A stretch of 64,000 nucleotides of DNA from Promethearchaeota archaeon. Lineage in GTDB: Archaea > Asgardarchaeota > Lokiarchaeia > Sigyniarchaeales > SOKP01. Both the position numbers and the translations under genes were made by a program. The stretch lies in contig JAEOTA010000036.1 in assembly GCA_016840085.1 (NCBI GenBank), positions 1 to 64,000 of the forward strand, written 5' to 3'. Shown one piece after another: positions 1 to 9,238 of the stretch. The notes beneath the pieces are model-generated. The model was not told where the DNA came from. It ran no database searches and worked only from the letters and a program-made list of their open reading frames with translations. How positions within the stretch are numbered: position 1 is the stretch's first letter; the number at the start of each line of letters is the position of its first letter.

Positions 1-88
1 CCGGCTTCGCGTTATCGTACGCATTTCTAACCATTTCAGAGATCGCTTCTACTTTTCTTTTATGTATTGCTAGTTTTTCTTCGCTCAT
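1..88 (-). CDS. start of an unidentified gene, truncated by window edge
   Basis: Only the first 29 codons are visible on the minus strand, beginning with ATG at 88-86 and reading open to base 1. The start reads MSEEKLAIHKRKVEAISEMV, a charged amphipathic helix. I do not recognise the family from this fragment. It lies 116 bp downstream of the DUF2229 gene on the same strand, so it could be a partner of that 2-hydroxyacyl-CoA dehydratase-type protein, but the AT-rich palindromic gap suggests it may have its own promoter. Confidence 0.5.
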   Translation of the reverse strand, partial: MSEEKLAIHKRKVEAISEMVRNAYDNAKP

Positions 89-128
89 GTCAAACACAGG
101 GTTGGGATTATTGCACGAAACGATTATA

Positions 129-158
129 TTTATTAATAAAATATTATTTATTAATAAA
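129..158. promoter_or_regulatory. two 12-bp AT palindromes, possible operator
   Basis: TTTATTAATAAA, a perfect 12-bp palindrome, occurs at 129-140 and again at 147-158, giving an 18-bp period within a 15-bp direct repeat. It lies 41-70 bp upstream of the gene starting at base 88, where a TATA element or repressor site is expected. All bases are A or T in an AT-rich gap, so chance is possible. Confidence 0.35.
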
Positions 159-204
159 ATTATTTAGCTTCAATAATAAATTGCTTCAGACTTTTTTTAA
201 TAGT

Positions 205-1272
205 TTATAAGGATTTAACAGATTTCGCCTTATTAGACTCGAGCATTAATTTCTTCTTTTTACGGCGCACCATCTCAACAAAGCTTTCTACTCTCGTCAG
301 AAGACCTGCCTCTCCCGAATGCTCATCCATTGTAATTTCCAAAAAAGGCAATCCCACAACTTTCATATCTCGCATAATTAATTCCGAGATAAGACTATCA
401 GGACCACACGCAAAGCTGATAAGAAAAATAACTCCATCAATCTCATCTCGTCCTTCCCTCATAAAATAGCGAATGGACTGCATAATTTCTTCTTCGTGCT
501 TCCAGTAATTCCTTAATCCACCCCCTCTAGGATTCACTATTACAGGTTCTTTAAAAATAAATTCTGGCAAGTTTTCGATGGTAATTACATCAACACCCTG
601 ATCTTTCAATTTCTTTTGAAAATCTAAATTGATAAAAGTATCAAAAAGGTTATAGGCATGGCCTAAGAGTAAGAACCTTATATCTCCTTTACTTTTTTTC
701 TTAGGTAATTTAAAAGGGAGGTTTCGTTGAACCAATCTTAATGCATGATTAACTGAAGCACCTTCTCTTAGAAATCTATGATATTCATCAAAATATTTCT
801 GAGCTTCTCTATAGGCATTTAGAGCTTGATTCTGTGTCCTACCTACCTCTTTTCCAAGTTCGATAGCTGAAGTTGCTATGGGAAATTCTTTCACATTCAC
901 TTCAAAATTTAAAATTTTAGGGATTCCAGGTAAGATTTTAATAACATCTGGAAGTGACAAGAATTTTGGACAAAAATAAGCTTCTTTTACTTCTGCTACG
1001 TATCGAGGTACAAAAATATAGTCTAAATCGGGGTTATCTCTTACTAGTTTTAATACGTGTCCGTAATAAATTTTAACAGGAATACAGAGTTCTCCAAATC
1101 CATGAGTCACACCCTCCTCAACTATTTTTTTATTGGTAGGTGGACTTAAAACGATTTCTACATCTAATTCTTCAAGTAGTTTCTTCCAAAAAGGAAAATA
1201 TCTATAATAATGAAGAGCTCGTGGTATTCCTACTTTAATTTTTTGTTTGCTTGTGTGATCACTTGTTTCCAT
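205..1272 (-). CDS. DUF2229 / HgdC-type 2-hydroxyacyl-CoA dehydratase-related protein
   Basis: The 355-residue protein matches the COG3580/DUF2229 family, related to the dehydratase subunits and activators of 2-hydroxyglutaryl-CoA and benzoyl-CoA reductase systems. Seen in the sequence: an N-terminal VGIPRAL segment, a conserved GELCIPVKIYYGHV stretch, a CPKF cysteine, and a C-terminal CGPDS...EITMDEHSGEAG..TRVESF block typical of the family. The cysteines probably bind an Fe-S cluster. No BadF-type ATPase activator is visible in the window. It starts 20 bp after the stop of the tandem acyltransferase on the same strand, so the two are probably co-transcribed. The substrate is unknown. Confidence 0.75.
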   Translation of the reverse strand: METSDHTSKQKIKVGIPRALHYYRYFPFWKKLLEELDVEIVLSPPTNKKIVEEGVTHGFGELCIPVKIYYGHVLKLVRDNPDLDYIFVPRYVAEVKEAYFCPKFLSLPDVIKILPGIPKILNFEVNVKEFPIATSAIELGKEVGRTQNQALNAYREAQKYFDEYHRFLREGASVNHALRLVQRNLPFKLPKKKSKGDIRFLLLGHAYNLFDTFINLDFQKKLKDQGVDVITIENLPEFIFKEPVIVNPRGGGLRNYWKHEEEIMQSIRYFMREGRDEIDGVIFLISFACGPDSLISELIMRDMKVVGLPFLEITMDEHSGEAGLLTRVESFVEMVRRKKKKLMLESNKAKSVKSL

Positions 1273-1292
1273 TTGAATAGTTCCTCAACAGC

Positions 1293-2954
1293 TCATACAT
1301 CAGGAGTGTCGTAGAAAAGTAAATCTCTGATTCTATCCATCATATTGGTTGTTAATCTTTTAAGTTCATCATAATCCGGTATTGACTTGCCCCAATATTT
1401 TTGATGTTCCATGAAGGGCGCCCCTGCTTTTATTATTTGACCTTTATAGAAGTTTAGCATTTTTGCATGCTTAGGATATGTAGCCTCTGTCCCTGTTATA
1501 CCAATTGGGATAATAGGTACTTGAGTTTCTATTGCTAACCGTATAGGACCAGTATGACCTTCTAAAAGTTGACCATTTCCAGTATTAGTAGTTCCCTCAG
1601 GGTATGTACAGACAACCTCTCCCTGTTCAAGAAGTTCTTTTGCGTAATTATATGACTCCACATCATGTTCTCCTCGCTTTAAGGGAAATGCATGGTGATT
1701 TCTAACCCAAGCGTTAACAACTGGAATTTTAAACAGTGACTGTTTTGCCATCTGATACATTACACGTCTAGGTGGGTGATGGATCATACTTGCTGCCAGT
1801 ATGAGTACATCCCATTCAGAATTATGACTTGGACATATAAGAGCAGCACCTTCTTTTGGGATGTATTTATCAAAATCTATTACTTTATACGGCATCATAA
1901 GATCAGACCAAGCACAAACTAAATCTCCTGAAAAACACTGCACTGGTTTTTGAAATTGCGTCCGTACTCCAAATTCCTCTAAACTCCTTAAAAGAGCATA
2001 CCACGAATCATCAATAAGCTTAACAATTGCTTTTCCTTGATCTTTAAGATAAGTCATAAAATCAAATTTAGGCTTCCTTTCTATTTCTTCAGGAGATCCT
2101 ATGGATAGTTCCTCCTCTTCCTCTTCTTTTCCATAAATTCCTTCACGTAATTCCCAAACAATTTTTCTTAACTCATCGGTTTGTTTTCTGATCTCGTCAA
2201 AAGAAACCGTATTAATATCGTAATCGTTATAGTAAATCGGATCTCCAACGCGTACAATCACTTGAGTCGGTTTCATAACTAATTTCCCCTTAGGCAAAGC
2301 ATTTTTTGAACCCACAACCGCCATTGGAACAATTGGCACATCCATTTCAATTGCTAGTCGAACAGCTCCAGTTTTAAATTCGCCTAATTCTCCTTCATAA
2401 CTACGAGTCCCTTCAGGAAAAATACCAACCCATTCTCCACCTTGGATGACTTCTTTAGCTTTTTCCCATCCTCTTGCTGGATTTTCTCGATCCAATTTAA
2501 AAGCTCCAAGATTGTTAAATAGAGTTTTGACTATGGGCGTTTTAAAATTATCTAATTTGCTCATATACCGAATTCTTCGATGACAAGCAGCTCCATAAAA
2601 GAAGGGGTCTAAATGTGATTCATGGTTGCCAACTAGAATGCCTGGACCCCATTCTGGAAACATGTTTCCTTTCGGATATTCAGCTTTGAAGTTCCAAAAC
2701 GTTCGAGCAGCCCATTTGATATAAATATAAGCCGCCCACCATTGTAAACGCCCCTCAATTTGCTTTAAGTCTAATCGTTTAATAATATAACGATACAAAT
2801 CATTTAAAGGATCGATAGGATTGAATTTTAGTATTTTATAAGTCCAATCTTGGTGTCGTTTCTCATATTTTAACTCTTCTTGCATTTTTTCTTCTGTATG
2901 TTTCTTAAGATCCAGTTCTTCAGCAAGTTGATAACCCTTTTTTTCTAGTTCCAT
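1293..2954 (-). CDS. tandem two-domain PlsC-type acyltransferase
   Basis: The 553-residue protein carries two complete 1-acyl-sn-glycerol-3-phosphate acyltransferase (PlsC/LPLAT) domains. Domain 1 has the HX4D motif NHESHLD (H111, D116) and FPEGTRS (about 179-185). Domain 2 has SHNSEWD (H377, D382) and YPEGTTN (about 451-457). A short acidic linker of Glu residues lies near 277-283. Typical PlsC proteins have one domain of about 240 residues, so this is a fusion or internal duplication. Both catalytic histidines and the phosphate-binding motifs are kept. In bacteria the reaction makes phosphatidic acid; in an archaeon with ether lipids the acceptor is uncertain. No signal peptide is seen; it probably associates with the membrane through hydrophobic patches. 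Confidence 0.85.
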   Translation of the reverse strand: MELEKKGYQLAEELDLKKHTEEKMQEELKYEKRHQDWTYKILKFNPIDPLNDLYRYIIKRLDLKQIEGRLQWWAAYIYIKWAARTFWNFKAEYPKGNMFPEWGPGILVGNHESHLDPFFYGAACHRRIRYMSKLDNFKTPIVKTLFNNLGAFKLDRENPARGWEKAKEVIQGGEWVGIFPEGTRSYEGELGEFKTGAVRLAIEMDVPIVPMAVVGSKNALPKGKLVMKPTQVIVRVGDPIYYNDYDINTVSFDEIRKQTDELRKIVWELREGIYGKEEEEEELSIGSPEEIERKPKFDFMTYLKDQGKAIVKLIDDSWYALLRSLEEFGVRTQFQKPVQCFSGDLVCAWSDLMMPYKVIDFDKYIPKEGAALICPSHNSEWDVLILAASMIHHPPRRVMYQMAKQSLFKIPVVNAWVRNHHAFPLKRGEHDVESYNYAKELLEQGEVVCTYPEGTTNTGNGQLLEGHTGPIRLAIETQVPIIPIGITGTEATYPKHAKMLNFYKGQIIKAGAPFMEHQKYWGKSIPDYDELKRLTTNMMDRIRDLLFYDTPDV

Positions 2955-3226
2955 TATATTAACCTTTTTTTAGCTAATAATTAAGTATAAATAATAATTC
3001 GAATTATCTACTATTTTTTTTATTAAAAATGGCGTTAATTTTTAATAAAATCCAAATTTTCGGACTGTATTATATCTTTACTTAAAGAGTTGTTTGTATA
3101 AAAAATTATCGATATCGATTCGAGTATGATTTAAAACTATAATTTCACCTTAAAATAAATAAGAATAACACTAAAAAATATAAAATAAAATAAAAAAAAG
3201 AGATTTAGAGATTTTAATAATATTTT

Positions 3227-4312
3227 TTAAAGTCTTAATTTTTTCCGATACTTGTGGATAATGATAGAAATGCTAAAGAGTACAATTATAGAAATTAGTG
3301 CAATTGGATAACTAGGAATAATTCCATCTCCATCTCCAGGTTCTTCTGGAAGAGTAAATTCGATGGTTATCTCTTCTTGAGCAACGCCGTACATGTTTTT
3401 TACTTCTACAGTTATGTCATAACTTCCCTCTTCGACGTCCCCTAAATCCCAATCCAAAAGATCCGGTATAGTCGCCCAATCTGACCATTCGGTGCCATTC
3501 TGGATACGATAAAGGTAGTCAGTGTCAATCTCTCCATCGTTATTATTATCCGCGTCCGTAATTGTAATGTTTAATTTGAAATCTGTTGAGTTTACAGTGA
3601 GAGATTCTGTCTCAGTGGTAAAACTGAAATCCGGAGGCAGTTGTGCTGGTTGTGACATAAGCGTTACATTAGGCATTTGAAGAGTTAATAAAGTATGTTC
3701 GAGTTTCTTAAATATTCCATCATCTGTAAAATTTACCATAAAATAATCAGTAGAATTCCAATACCGTATGGAATATATATTTGGATAAGTAGCATTATTT
3801 TGAAAGGGATAATCCTCAAGATGGACCCCTCCAACCCAATTAGACACATTTTGTAATATTTGTGCTGAAACTTTTCCACTGTCATCTATAGGTATAATTG
3901 ATGTGAAAAAAGATGCATATCCGAAGGATGCATTATACCAACATAGTGGCATTTCTGGAATCACATTTGGACCAAGCTCTTTCTCTCCTGAGGTTGCATT
4001 CACCATCCATATATTTCCATAAACAACAGTGCCATTTGGTAATGGTGGCATACCCAAATATGTATCTGAGATATTACCCTTTACTATTTCAAAGATGGTA
4101 TAGTTTTCATCAGGAAAATATGCTGGATATCCTATATGCGTTATATTCCCAACATACCACTCAGTGGGGTAAACGGAGAAATTAGGAATTCTTTCTGTGT
4201 CTACTCCATCATAGATCCATTCTTGTGCTACAGCTGTTCTTGGTATCAAAAAAAGAGGGAGGATCATCAATGTTAAAATACTAATCAAAATAATTCTCTT
4301 TGAATTTTTCAT
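3227..4312 (-). CDS. anchored surface protein, paralogue A
   Basis: Secreted protein with a Sec-type signal peptide (MKNSKRIILISILTLM..., cleavage likely near AVAQE), a roughly 300-residue exposed part and a C-terminal anchor: an IIPSYP motif, a hydrophobic helix and a basic tail. This layout resembles archaeosortase-type CTERM anchors, with IPSY in place of the PGF signature. Many N-glycosylation sequons (NGT, NAT, NVS, NST) are present. A loop of the form DADNNNDGEID resembles a calcium-binding loop. I chose the ATG at 4312 because the signal peptide begins there; an in-frame GTG at 4324 and TTG at 4336 are possible. It is closely similar to the next two genes. Function is unknown beyond being a surface protein. 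Confidence 0.7.
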   Translation of the reverse strand: MKNSKRIILISILTLMILPLFLIPRTAVAQEWIYDGVDTERIPNFSVYPTEWYVGNITHIGYPAYFPDENYTIFEIVKGNISDTYLGMPPLPNGTVVYGNIWMVNATSGEKELGPNVIPEMPLCWYNASFGYASFFTSIIPIDDSGKVSAQILQNVSNWVGGVHLEDYPFQNNATYPNIYSIRYWNSTDYFMVNFTDDGIFKKLEHTLLTLQMPNVTLMSQPAQLPPDFSFTTETESLTVNSTDFKLNITITDADNNNDGEIDTDYLYRIQNGTEWSDWATIPDLLDWDLGDVEEGSYDITVEVKNMYGVAQEEITIEFTLPEEPGDGDGIIPSYPIALISIIVLFSISIIIHKYRKKLRL

Positions 4313-4567
4313 ATTTTTATTCACATTGAATTCCAAATTTTATTTTACATTAATTAATAAAATTGTTGTTTAACATTTAAGTATAAGTTATATTTAAATC
4401 TTTACTTCACAACATAAGAATGTTTTAAATCGTTTTTATCGATATTTATAAAATTATGATTACGAATTGTTTTAATGCTCCTTAAATATAGTTTAATTTA
4501 GTATAATTTCAATCTGAAAAAGAAGTAAATAAAAAAAAGAGATTTAGAGAATTTTAATTACAATTTT

Positions 4568-5635
4568 TTAAAGTCTTAATTTTTTCCGATATCTGTGAAT
4601 GATGATAGAAATGCTAAAAATTACAATTATAGAAATTAGGGCAAATGGATAACTAGGGATAATTTCGCGTTTTTTCTTAGGAGGTTCATATTCGATTGTT
4701 ATTTCCTTTTGGGTGACTCCATACATGTTTTTTACTTCTATAGTTAGGACATAACTTCCCGCTTCGACGTCGCCTAAATCCCAATCTGCCAGATTCGGTA
4801 CATCTGCCCAATCTGACCATTCTGTACCATTCTGGATACGATATAGATAATCAGTATCAATTTCTCCATCGTTGTTATTATCAGCATCAGTAATATTGAT
4901 TTTTAACTTGAATTCAGTTGAATTAACAGTCAAAGTATCATGTTCAGTTGTAAAATCAAAAGCTGGGGCTTTCTGAGCTGGTTGCGACATAAGTGTATAA
5001 TTTTGGTAATCAAAACCCGTCTTATAATGTTCAAATTTTGTAAGTATTCCATCATCAGTAAAATTGGCCCTAAGATAGGCATTATTATAAGAACTATTCC
5101 AATAATGGAAGAAATATTCTTTGTAATAAGTAGCACTATTTTCAAAAGTAATGCCAGCCCACGAACACCATAGATCAATCAAAGAAGTTACATTATTTAA
5201 CATGTCTTCTGAAACTGTTCCATCCTTTTCTATAGGTATAATAAATGGAAACCATGCATGATAACCAAAAGATTGATTCCACCAAAACATTTCAATTTCT
5301 TTTGCTTGAATCCATTTCTCTCCTGAGGTAGCATTTACCATAGTTAATTTTACCCAAATTAGTGTGCCGTTTGCCCATGTTGTAAGCTCCCAATGTAATG
5401 CTGTTATATTAGCTTTTAATATTTCGATTATCGTATAATTTTCAGGGGAAGCATATATTCCTGTTTCATTGTAATTATACATTTCAGAAGGATACACTGA
5501 AAAATCAGGAATTATTTCCGTGTCTGCGCCATCATAGGTCCATTCTTGTGCTACAGCTGTTCTTGGAATCAAAAAAAGAGGGAGCATCATCAAAGTTAAA
5601 ATACTAATTAAAATAATTTTCTTTGAATACTTCAT
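4568..5635 (-). CDS. anchored surface protein, paralogue B
   Basis: Close paralogue of the preceding gene: same signal peptide (PLFLIPRTAVAQEW), same opening of the mature protein (YDGADTEIIPDFSVYPSE), the DADNNNDGEIDTDYLYRIQN loop and the IIPSYPFALISIIV anchor with a basic tail. The middle third is more diverged, which suggests selection for variation in the exposed part or relaxed constraint. The ATG at 5635 is chosen; an in-frame GTG lies at 5647. The linker before the anchor is PPKKKRE, in place of the acidic or Gly-rich linker of the other copies. Surface-exposed and probably glycosylated; role unknown. Confidence 0.7.
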   Translation of the reverse strand: MKYSKKIILISILTLMMLPLFLIPRTAVAQEWTYDGADTEIIPDFSVYPSEMYNYNETGIYASPENYTIIEILKANITALHWELTTWANGTLIWVKLTMVNATSGEKWIQAKEIEMFWWNQSFGYHAWFPFIIPIEKDGTVSEDMLNNVTSLIDLWCSWAGITFENSATYYKEYFFHYWNSSYNNAYLRANFTDDGILTKFEHYKTGFDYQNYTLMSQPAQKAPAFDFTTEHDTLTVNSTEFKLKINITDADNNNDGEIDTDYLYRIQNGTEWSDWADVPNLADWDLGDVEAGSYVLTIEVKNMYGVTQKEITIEYEPPKKKREIIPSYPFALISIIVIFSISIIIHRYRKKLRL

Positions 5636-5880
5636 GTTTTTATTCACATTGAATTCTAAATTTAATTTAAACTAATTAATAAAATTGTTATTTTACATGT
5701 AAGTATAATCAATATTTAAATATTTACTTCACAGCACTAGAGTGTTTTAAATCCGTTTTATTAATATTTATAAAATTGTGATTACGAGTTTTTTCAATGC
5801 TCCTTAGACACAATTTAGTTTCCCTTAATTTATATCTAAAAAACAAGAAAATAAAAAAAATTTTTAATTTTTAAGATTTA

Positions 5881-6981
5881 TTACTTTTTACGGTGTTTTC
5901 TGATGAGAATTGAGGTAATTACAGTGAATAAAGTTAACACAAAGAAGAGAGGATATCCAGGGATAATTCCATCTCCGTCTCCATCTCCGTCCCCATCTCC
6001 ATCTTCTGGAAGAGTTAATTCGACGGTTATCTCTTCTTGAGTAACACCATACATATTTTTTACTTCTACTGTTATGTCATAACTTCCCTCTTCGACGTCC
6101 CCTAAATCCCAATCTAAAAGATTCGGTAGAGTAGTCCAATCTGACCATTCAGAACCATTCTGGATACGATAGAGATAATCTTTATCAATTTCTTCATCGT
6201 TATTATTATCAGCATCCGTAGCTGTAATGTTTAACTTAAATTCTGTTGAGTTTAGAGTTAGAGATCCAGTATCAGTAGTAAAACTGAATTCTGGAGGATT
6301 CTGTGCTGGTTGTGACATCGCGGTTATATTTGGATATAGAATTAATGGGGAATTAGTATGAGTTTTTATATTTATTCCATCCTGTGTAAAATTTTGATAA
6401 AGGTGAGCACCATTACTACTATTCCAAAACCTAATTGAATATATATTTGGATAAATCTGTTTATGTTCAAAACTGACTGGTTTTGGAAACATTGGAAAGA
6501 AAAAAGTCTCCCAAAATGTAGTTATATTATTTAATATATTTGCTGAGACTTTTCCCGTACTATCAACAGGTATAAATGGCATAAAAGGACTAAAATAACC
6601 AATAGATTCATTCCAAAAAGCTAATAAATAGTTCTCACTAGTTCCTGTGGCAAGAGATTTTTCTCCTGAAGTTGCGTTCACTAACCAAATAGTTCCCCAA
6701 ACAGCTATCCCATAAGCATTTACAGGAGATCCTACATATGAGAAATTACCTTTTATTACTTCTATTATGGTATAATTTTCAGGAGGAAAAACATCGGGGG
6801 CGGATTCAGATGTTAAATTTCCAATATACCACTCAGAGGGATATACAGAAAAATCAGGTATTTTTTCAGTATCAGCACCATCATAGGTCCATTCTTGTGC
6901 AGTTGTTCGTGGAGCGAAGAATGACCAGATTAAGATTATACTGAAACTTAAAATCAGTATTGTTTTGAGTGAATTTTTCAT
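5881..6981 (-). CDS. anchored surface protein, paralogue C
   Basis: Third member of the surface-protein family, more diverged than A and B. It has a signal peptide ending near PRTTAQEW, the YDGADTEKIPDFSVYPSEWY opening, a DADNNNDEEID loop in which the usual Gly is replaced by Glu, and a DGDGDGDGDG linker before the GIIPGYPLFFVL anchor helix and RKHRKK tail. I chose the ATG at 6981 because GGAG lies 8 bases upstream; an earlier ATG at 7005 has no such site. Its anchor is nearly identical to that of the next, otherwise unrelated, gene, so the anchor is a module recognised by shared machinery. Confidence 0.7.
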   Translation of the reverse strand: MKNSLKTILILSFSIILIWSFFAPRTTAQEWTYDGADTEKIPDFSVYPSEWYIGNLTSESAPDVFPPENYTIIEVIKGNFSYVGSPVNAYGIAVWGTIWLVNATSGEKSLATGTSENYLLAFWNESIGYFSPFMPFIPVDSTGKVSANILNNITTFWETFFFPMFPKPVSFEHKQIYPNIYSIRFWNSSNGAHLYQNFTQDGINIKTHTNSPLILYPNITAMSQPAQNPPEFSFTTDTGSLTLNSTEFKLNITATDADNNNDEEIDKDYLYRIQNGSEWSDWTTLPNLLDWDLGDVEEGSYDITVEVKNMYGVTQEEITVELTLPEDGDGDGDGDGDGIIPGYPLFFVLTLFTVITSILIRKHRKK

Positions 6982-7132
6982 TTTTATTACTCCATTTGAT
7001 TTCATAAATTCTATTTAGATTTATAGTTGATTAAAAGATCTGACACCCTAATATAAAAAGATTTCTTTTGATTTAGGATATTTACTTAAATGTAACAATA
7101 AATAGGAAAAAAAAGAATTTAATTTTTAAATT

Positions 7133-9238
7133 CTATATTTTTTTACGGTGTTTTCTGATGAGAATCGAGGTAATTGTCGTGAAAAGGATTAACACTAAGA
7201 AGAGAGAGTATCCAGGGATAATTCCATCAGATGGTTCTTCTTCTTCCTCTTCTTCTTCCTCTTCTTCTTCCTCTCCCTCTTCCGGTTCTGGGGAAATTTC
7301 AACTTCAACTTCAACATAATTTGAAAGAATCTGATCTGCCTTATTAATTGCTACAACTACATAGTAATATGTACCATTAGCCGTCTCGGTAATTGGCTCC
7401 TCTAATCCTGTAATACCTGATTTGACTAATGTCTCAGTTCCCGTAAGAGTTGTTATGGGATTACTACTTTTATAGATTGAATAGCTATCTGCATCAGATG
7501 ATGCATCCCACCATAACTTAAATTTGCCATCAGTATCAGGATCAGTGGCATCTTCGTATAGAGTGAAAGTTCCAGGATAAGGAACCGCAGACAATGCAAA
7601 AAATGATAAATTATCTGCCGATATCATTATTTTACCAACATCAACTATAGTAAAAGGAATCTCTTCCCAAGCTCCTTTTCCACCGTCAGCTGACATATTG
7701 AAATGCCAAGTTTTAACATATCCATATTTGCTGGAATCATAGTCAATGGTGATATTAACCAGACCTACTAAATTCTTAGTATCATTAACGAAGAGGTCAA
7801 TGAATAATAACCCATCATCTAAGGTTAAATTCATTGGATTAAGATGCATACCAGCAAATAGTAAGTGTGTATCATCTGAAACTGACATGTTTACATGGAC
7901 ATCGAATTCATCTGTGCTGTAAGGTTCGATTTCAAAGTCATGGTCATCTGAAATAATTGTTGAATTTTTGTAAAAGATGACCATATCTTCGGGGGCCATA
8001 AGACCCCTTGAATAGATGTATTTTATTAATCCATCGGGGAAATATTCTGTAAAAGCATCCTTTCCAGTAGCGGTATCGACCATTTTAGCCCAATAAGCAC
8101 CATATGTAATTTCACCTTCAGGATAAAACATAAACATTGGGGAATACGCTTCAGCAATCTCTTCTCCCGTTGTTCCTTTTGGGACTATAATTGTTGGTCC
8201 TCCTCCTTCAGTCATCATCGCTTCTAATATAATGGGAGACATATCATTTGCTATACCAATTGTAACATTATCATCAAGTATTTCCCATGAATTTATAGTA
8301 TAATTCCATACCGAAATATTAGCTTTTACTTCTTGAAAATAAGTAGGTATTTGAAAAGGATTGGAGCAATATGTACCATTAATAAATCCTGTAATATTGC
8401 ATTTCATCTCATCCCTCATTCCTATATAGAATTCATCACCAATATCTTTGCTCCATTCGACATCATCTAAAGGATTAAAATCGAATATTCTAGTATAGTT
8501 AAAAGTCAAACCCTCCGGAAAGTTAGTTGGATCCCAAATTGCATGAGTAAACATTTCGGCTGATTGTAGAATACCATTTGGATCATATTGCGCCTCTACA
8601 TATTCTCCTTCATTATTTTGAATTATAGTCATGTTATCATACACTAATACTGTTGTTGAGGACGGATCTGATGCCAACCATATGTAATAATCATCAACTA
8701 ATCTATCAGCACACCATTGAACCATCAATTCTGAATTATTCATTGGAATAAAGGGATTAATATATATCCATACAGGGTCAGAAGTCAAAACACCTGGACC
8801 ATGATAAAAATCTCCTAGCCCATAGTAATACGTGAAATTGACCAATGAATGATTACATATTAGGGGATTCCCATCAAAGTCATTTAAAACATCTAATGTA
8901 TTTGTAGTTGTATTAAAGTATAAATAAGTTAGTTCAATCCCATAGTAATCAAGAGAATCATACAAATATTCTGAATAATAATTTTTATAATATTTTGTTG
9001 CTGATATATTTAAATATATATCTGTGTGAATCATTAAAGCAGATCCGTTATACATTTTAAAGCTCCATCCTATAATAGTGCCATTGTCGAAATTCCATTT
9101 GACATTTTCATTTGGAGGTTTTGGTTTTGGATAAAAACCCGATGTAGCAGTTGTATTAATAAGTTTTACTGATACAACCGAGAGAAACGTCGTTGATATC
9201 AGTAATATAATTAAAATTATGTTTTTCTTGTTTTTCAT
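7133..9238 (-). CDS. large anchored surface protein with FN3-like domain
   Basis: The 701-residue secreted protein has an N-terminal signal peptide (MKNKKNIILIILLISTTFLS), a long exposed region rich in Asn-X-Ser/Thr sequons, a fibronectin type III-like domain near residues 555-650 (WWDASSDADSYSIYKSSNP...TYYYVVVAIN), a run of about 14 Glu residues, and the GIIPGYSLFLVL anchor with RKHRKK tail. The acidic run is encoded by a CTT/CTC-rich tract at about 7225-7285 on the plus strand, which could vary in length by slippage. It lies upstream of paralogue C on the same strand, 127 bp away. A structural or adhesive role at the cell surface is likely; no catalytic motif is visible. Confidence 0.75.
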   Translation of the reverse strand: MKNKKNIILIILLISTTFLSVVSVKLINTTATSGFYPKPKPPNENVKWNFDNGTIIGWSFKMYNGSALMIHTDIYLNISATKYYKNYYSEYLYDSLDYYGIELTYLYFNTTTNTLDVLNDFDGNPLICNHSLVNFTYYYGLGDFYHGPGVLTSDPVWIYINPFIPMNNSELMVQWCADRLVDDYYIWLASDPSSTTVLVYDNMTIIQNNEGEYVEAQYDPNGILQSAEMFTHAIWDPTNFPEGLTFNYTRIFDFNPLDDVEWSKDIGDEFYIGMRDEMKCNITGFINGTYCSNPFQIPTYFQEVKANISVWNYTINSWEILDDNVTIGIANDMSPIILEAMMTEGGGPTIIVPKGTTGEEIAEAYSPMFMFYPEGEITYGAYWAKMVDTATGKDAFTEYFPDGLIKYIYSRGLMAPEDMVIFYKNSTIISDDHDFEIEPYSTDEFDVHVNMSVSDDTHLLFAGMHLNPMNLTLDDGLLFIDLFVNDTKNLVGLVNITIDYDSSKYGYVKTWHFNMSADGGKGAWEEIPFTIVDVGKIMISADNLSFFALSAVPYPGTFTLYEDATDPDTDGKFKLWWDASSDADSYSIYKSSNPITTLTGTETLVKSGITGLEEPITETANGTYYYVVVAINKADQILSNYVEVEVEISPEPEEGEEEEEEEEEEEEEPSDGIIPGYSLFLVLILFTTITSILIRKHRKKI

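Larger units (their letters stand above)
3190..5870. repeat. tandem duplication of a surface-protein unit with flanks
   Basis: Two units of about 1.34 kb lie head to tail. The 3-prime flank (AAAGAGATTTAGAG then TTTTTTAAAGTCTTAATTTT) occurs near 3197 and near 4537. The upstream regions near 4345-4500 and 5665-5830 also match in order: TTAATTAATAAAATTGTT, an AAGTATAA element, ACTTCACA, TTTATAAAATT and AATGCTCCTTA. The copy therefore includes the promoter and leader as well as the coding region. Confidence 0.7.

Noticed and set aside
7226..7284. CTT/CTC repeat as a CRISPR-like or regulatory repeat
   Set aside because: It is the in-frame coding sequence of a poly-Glu linker, with no spacers or regular repeat units.
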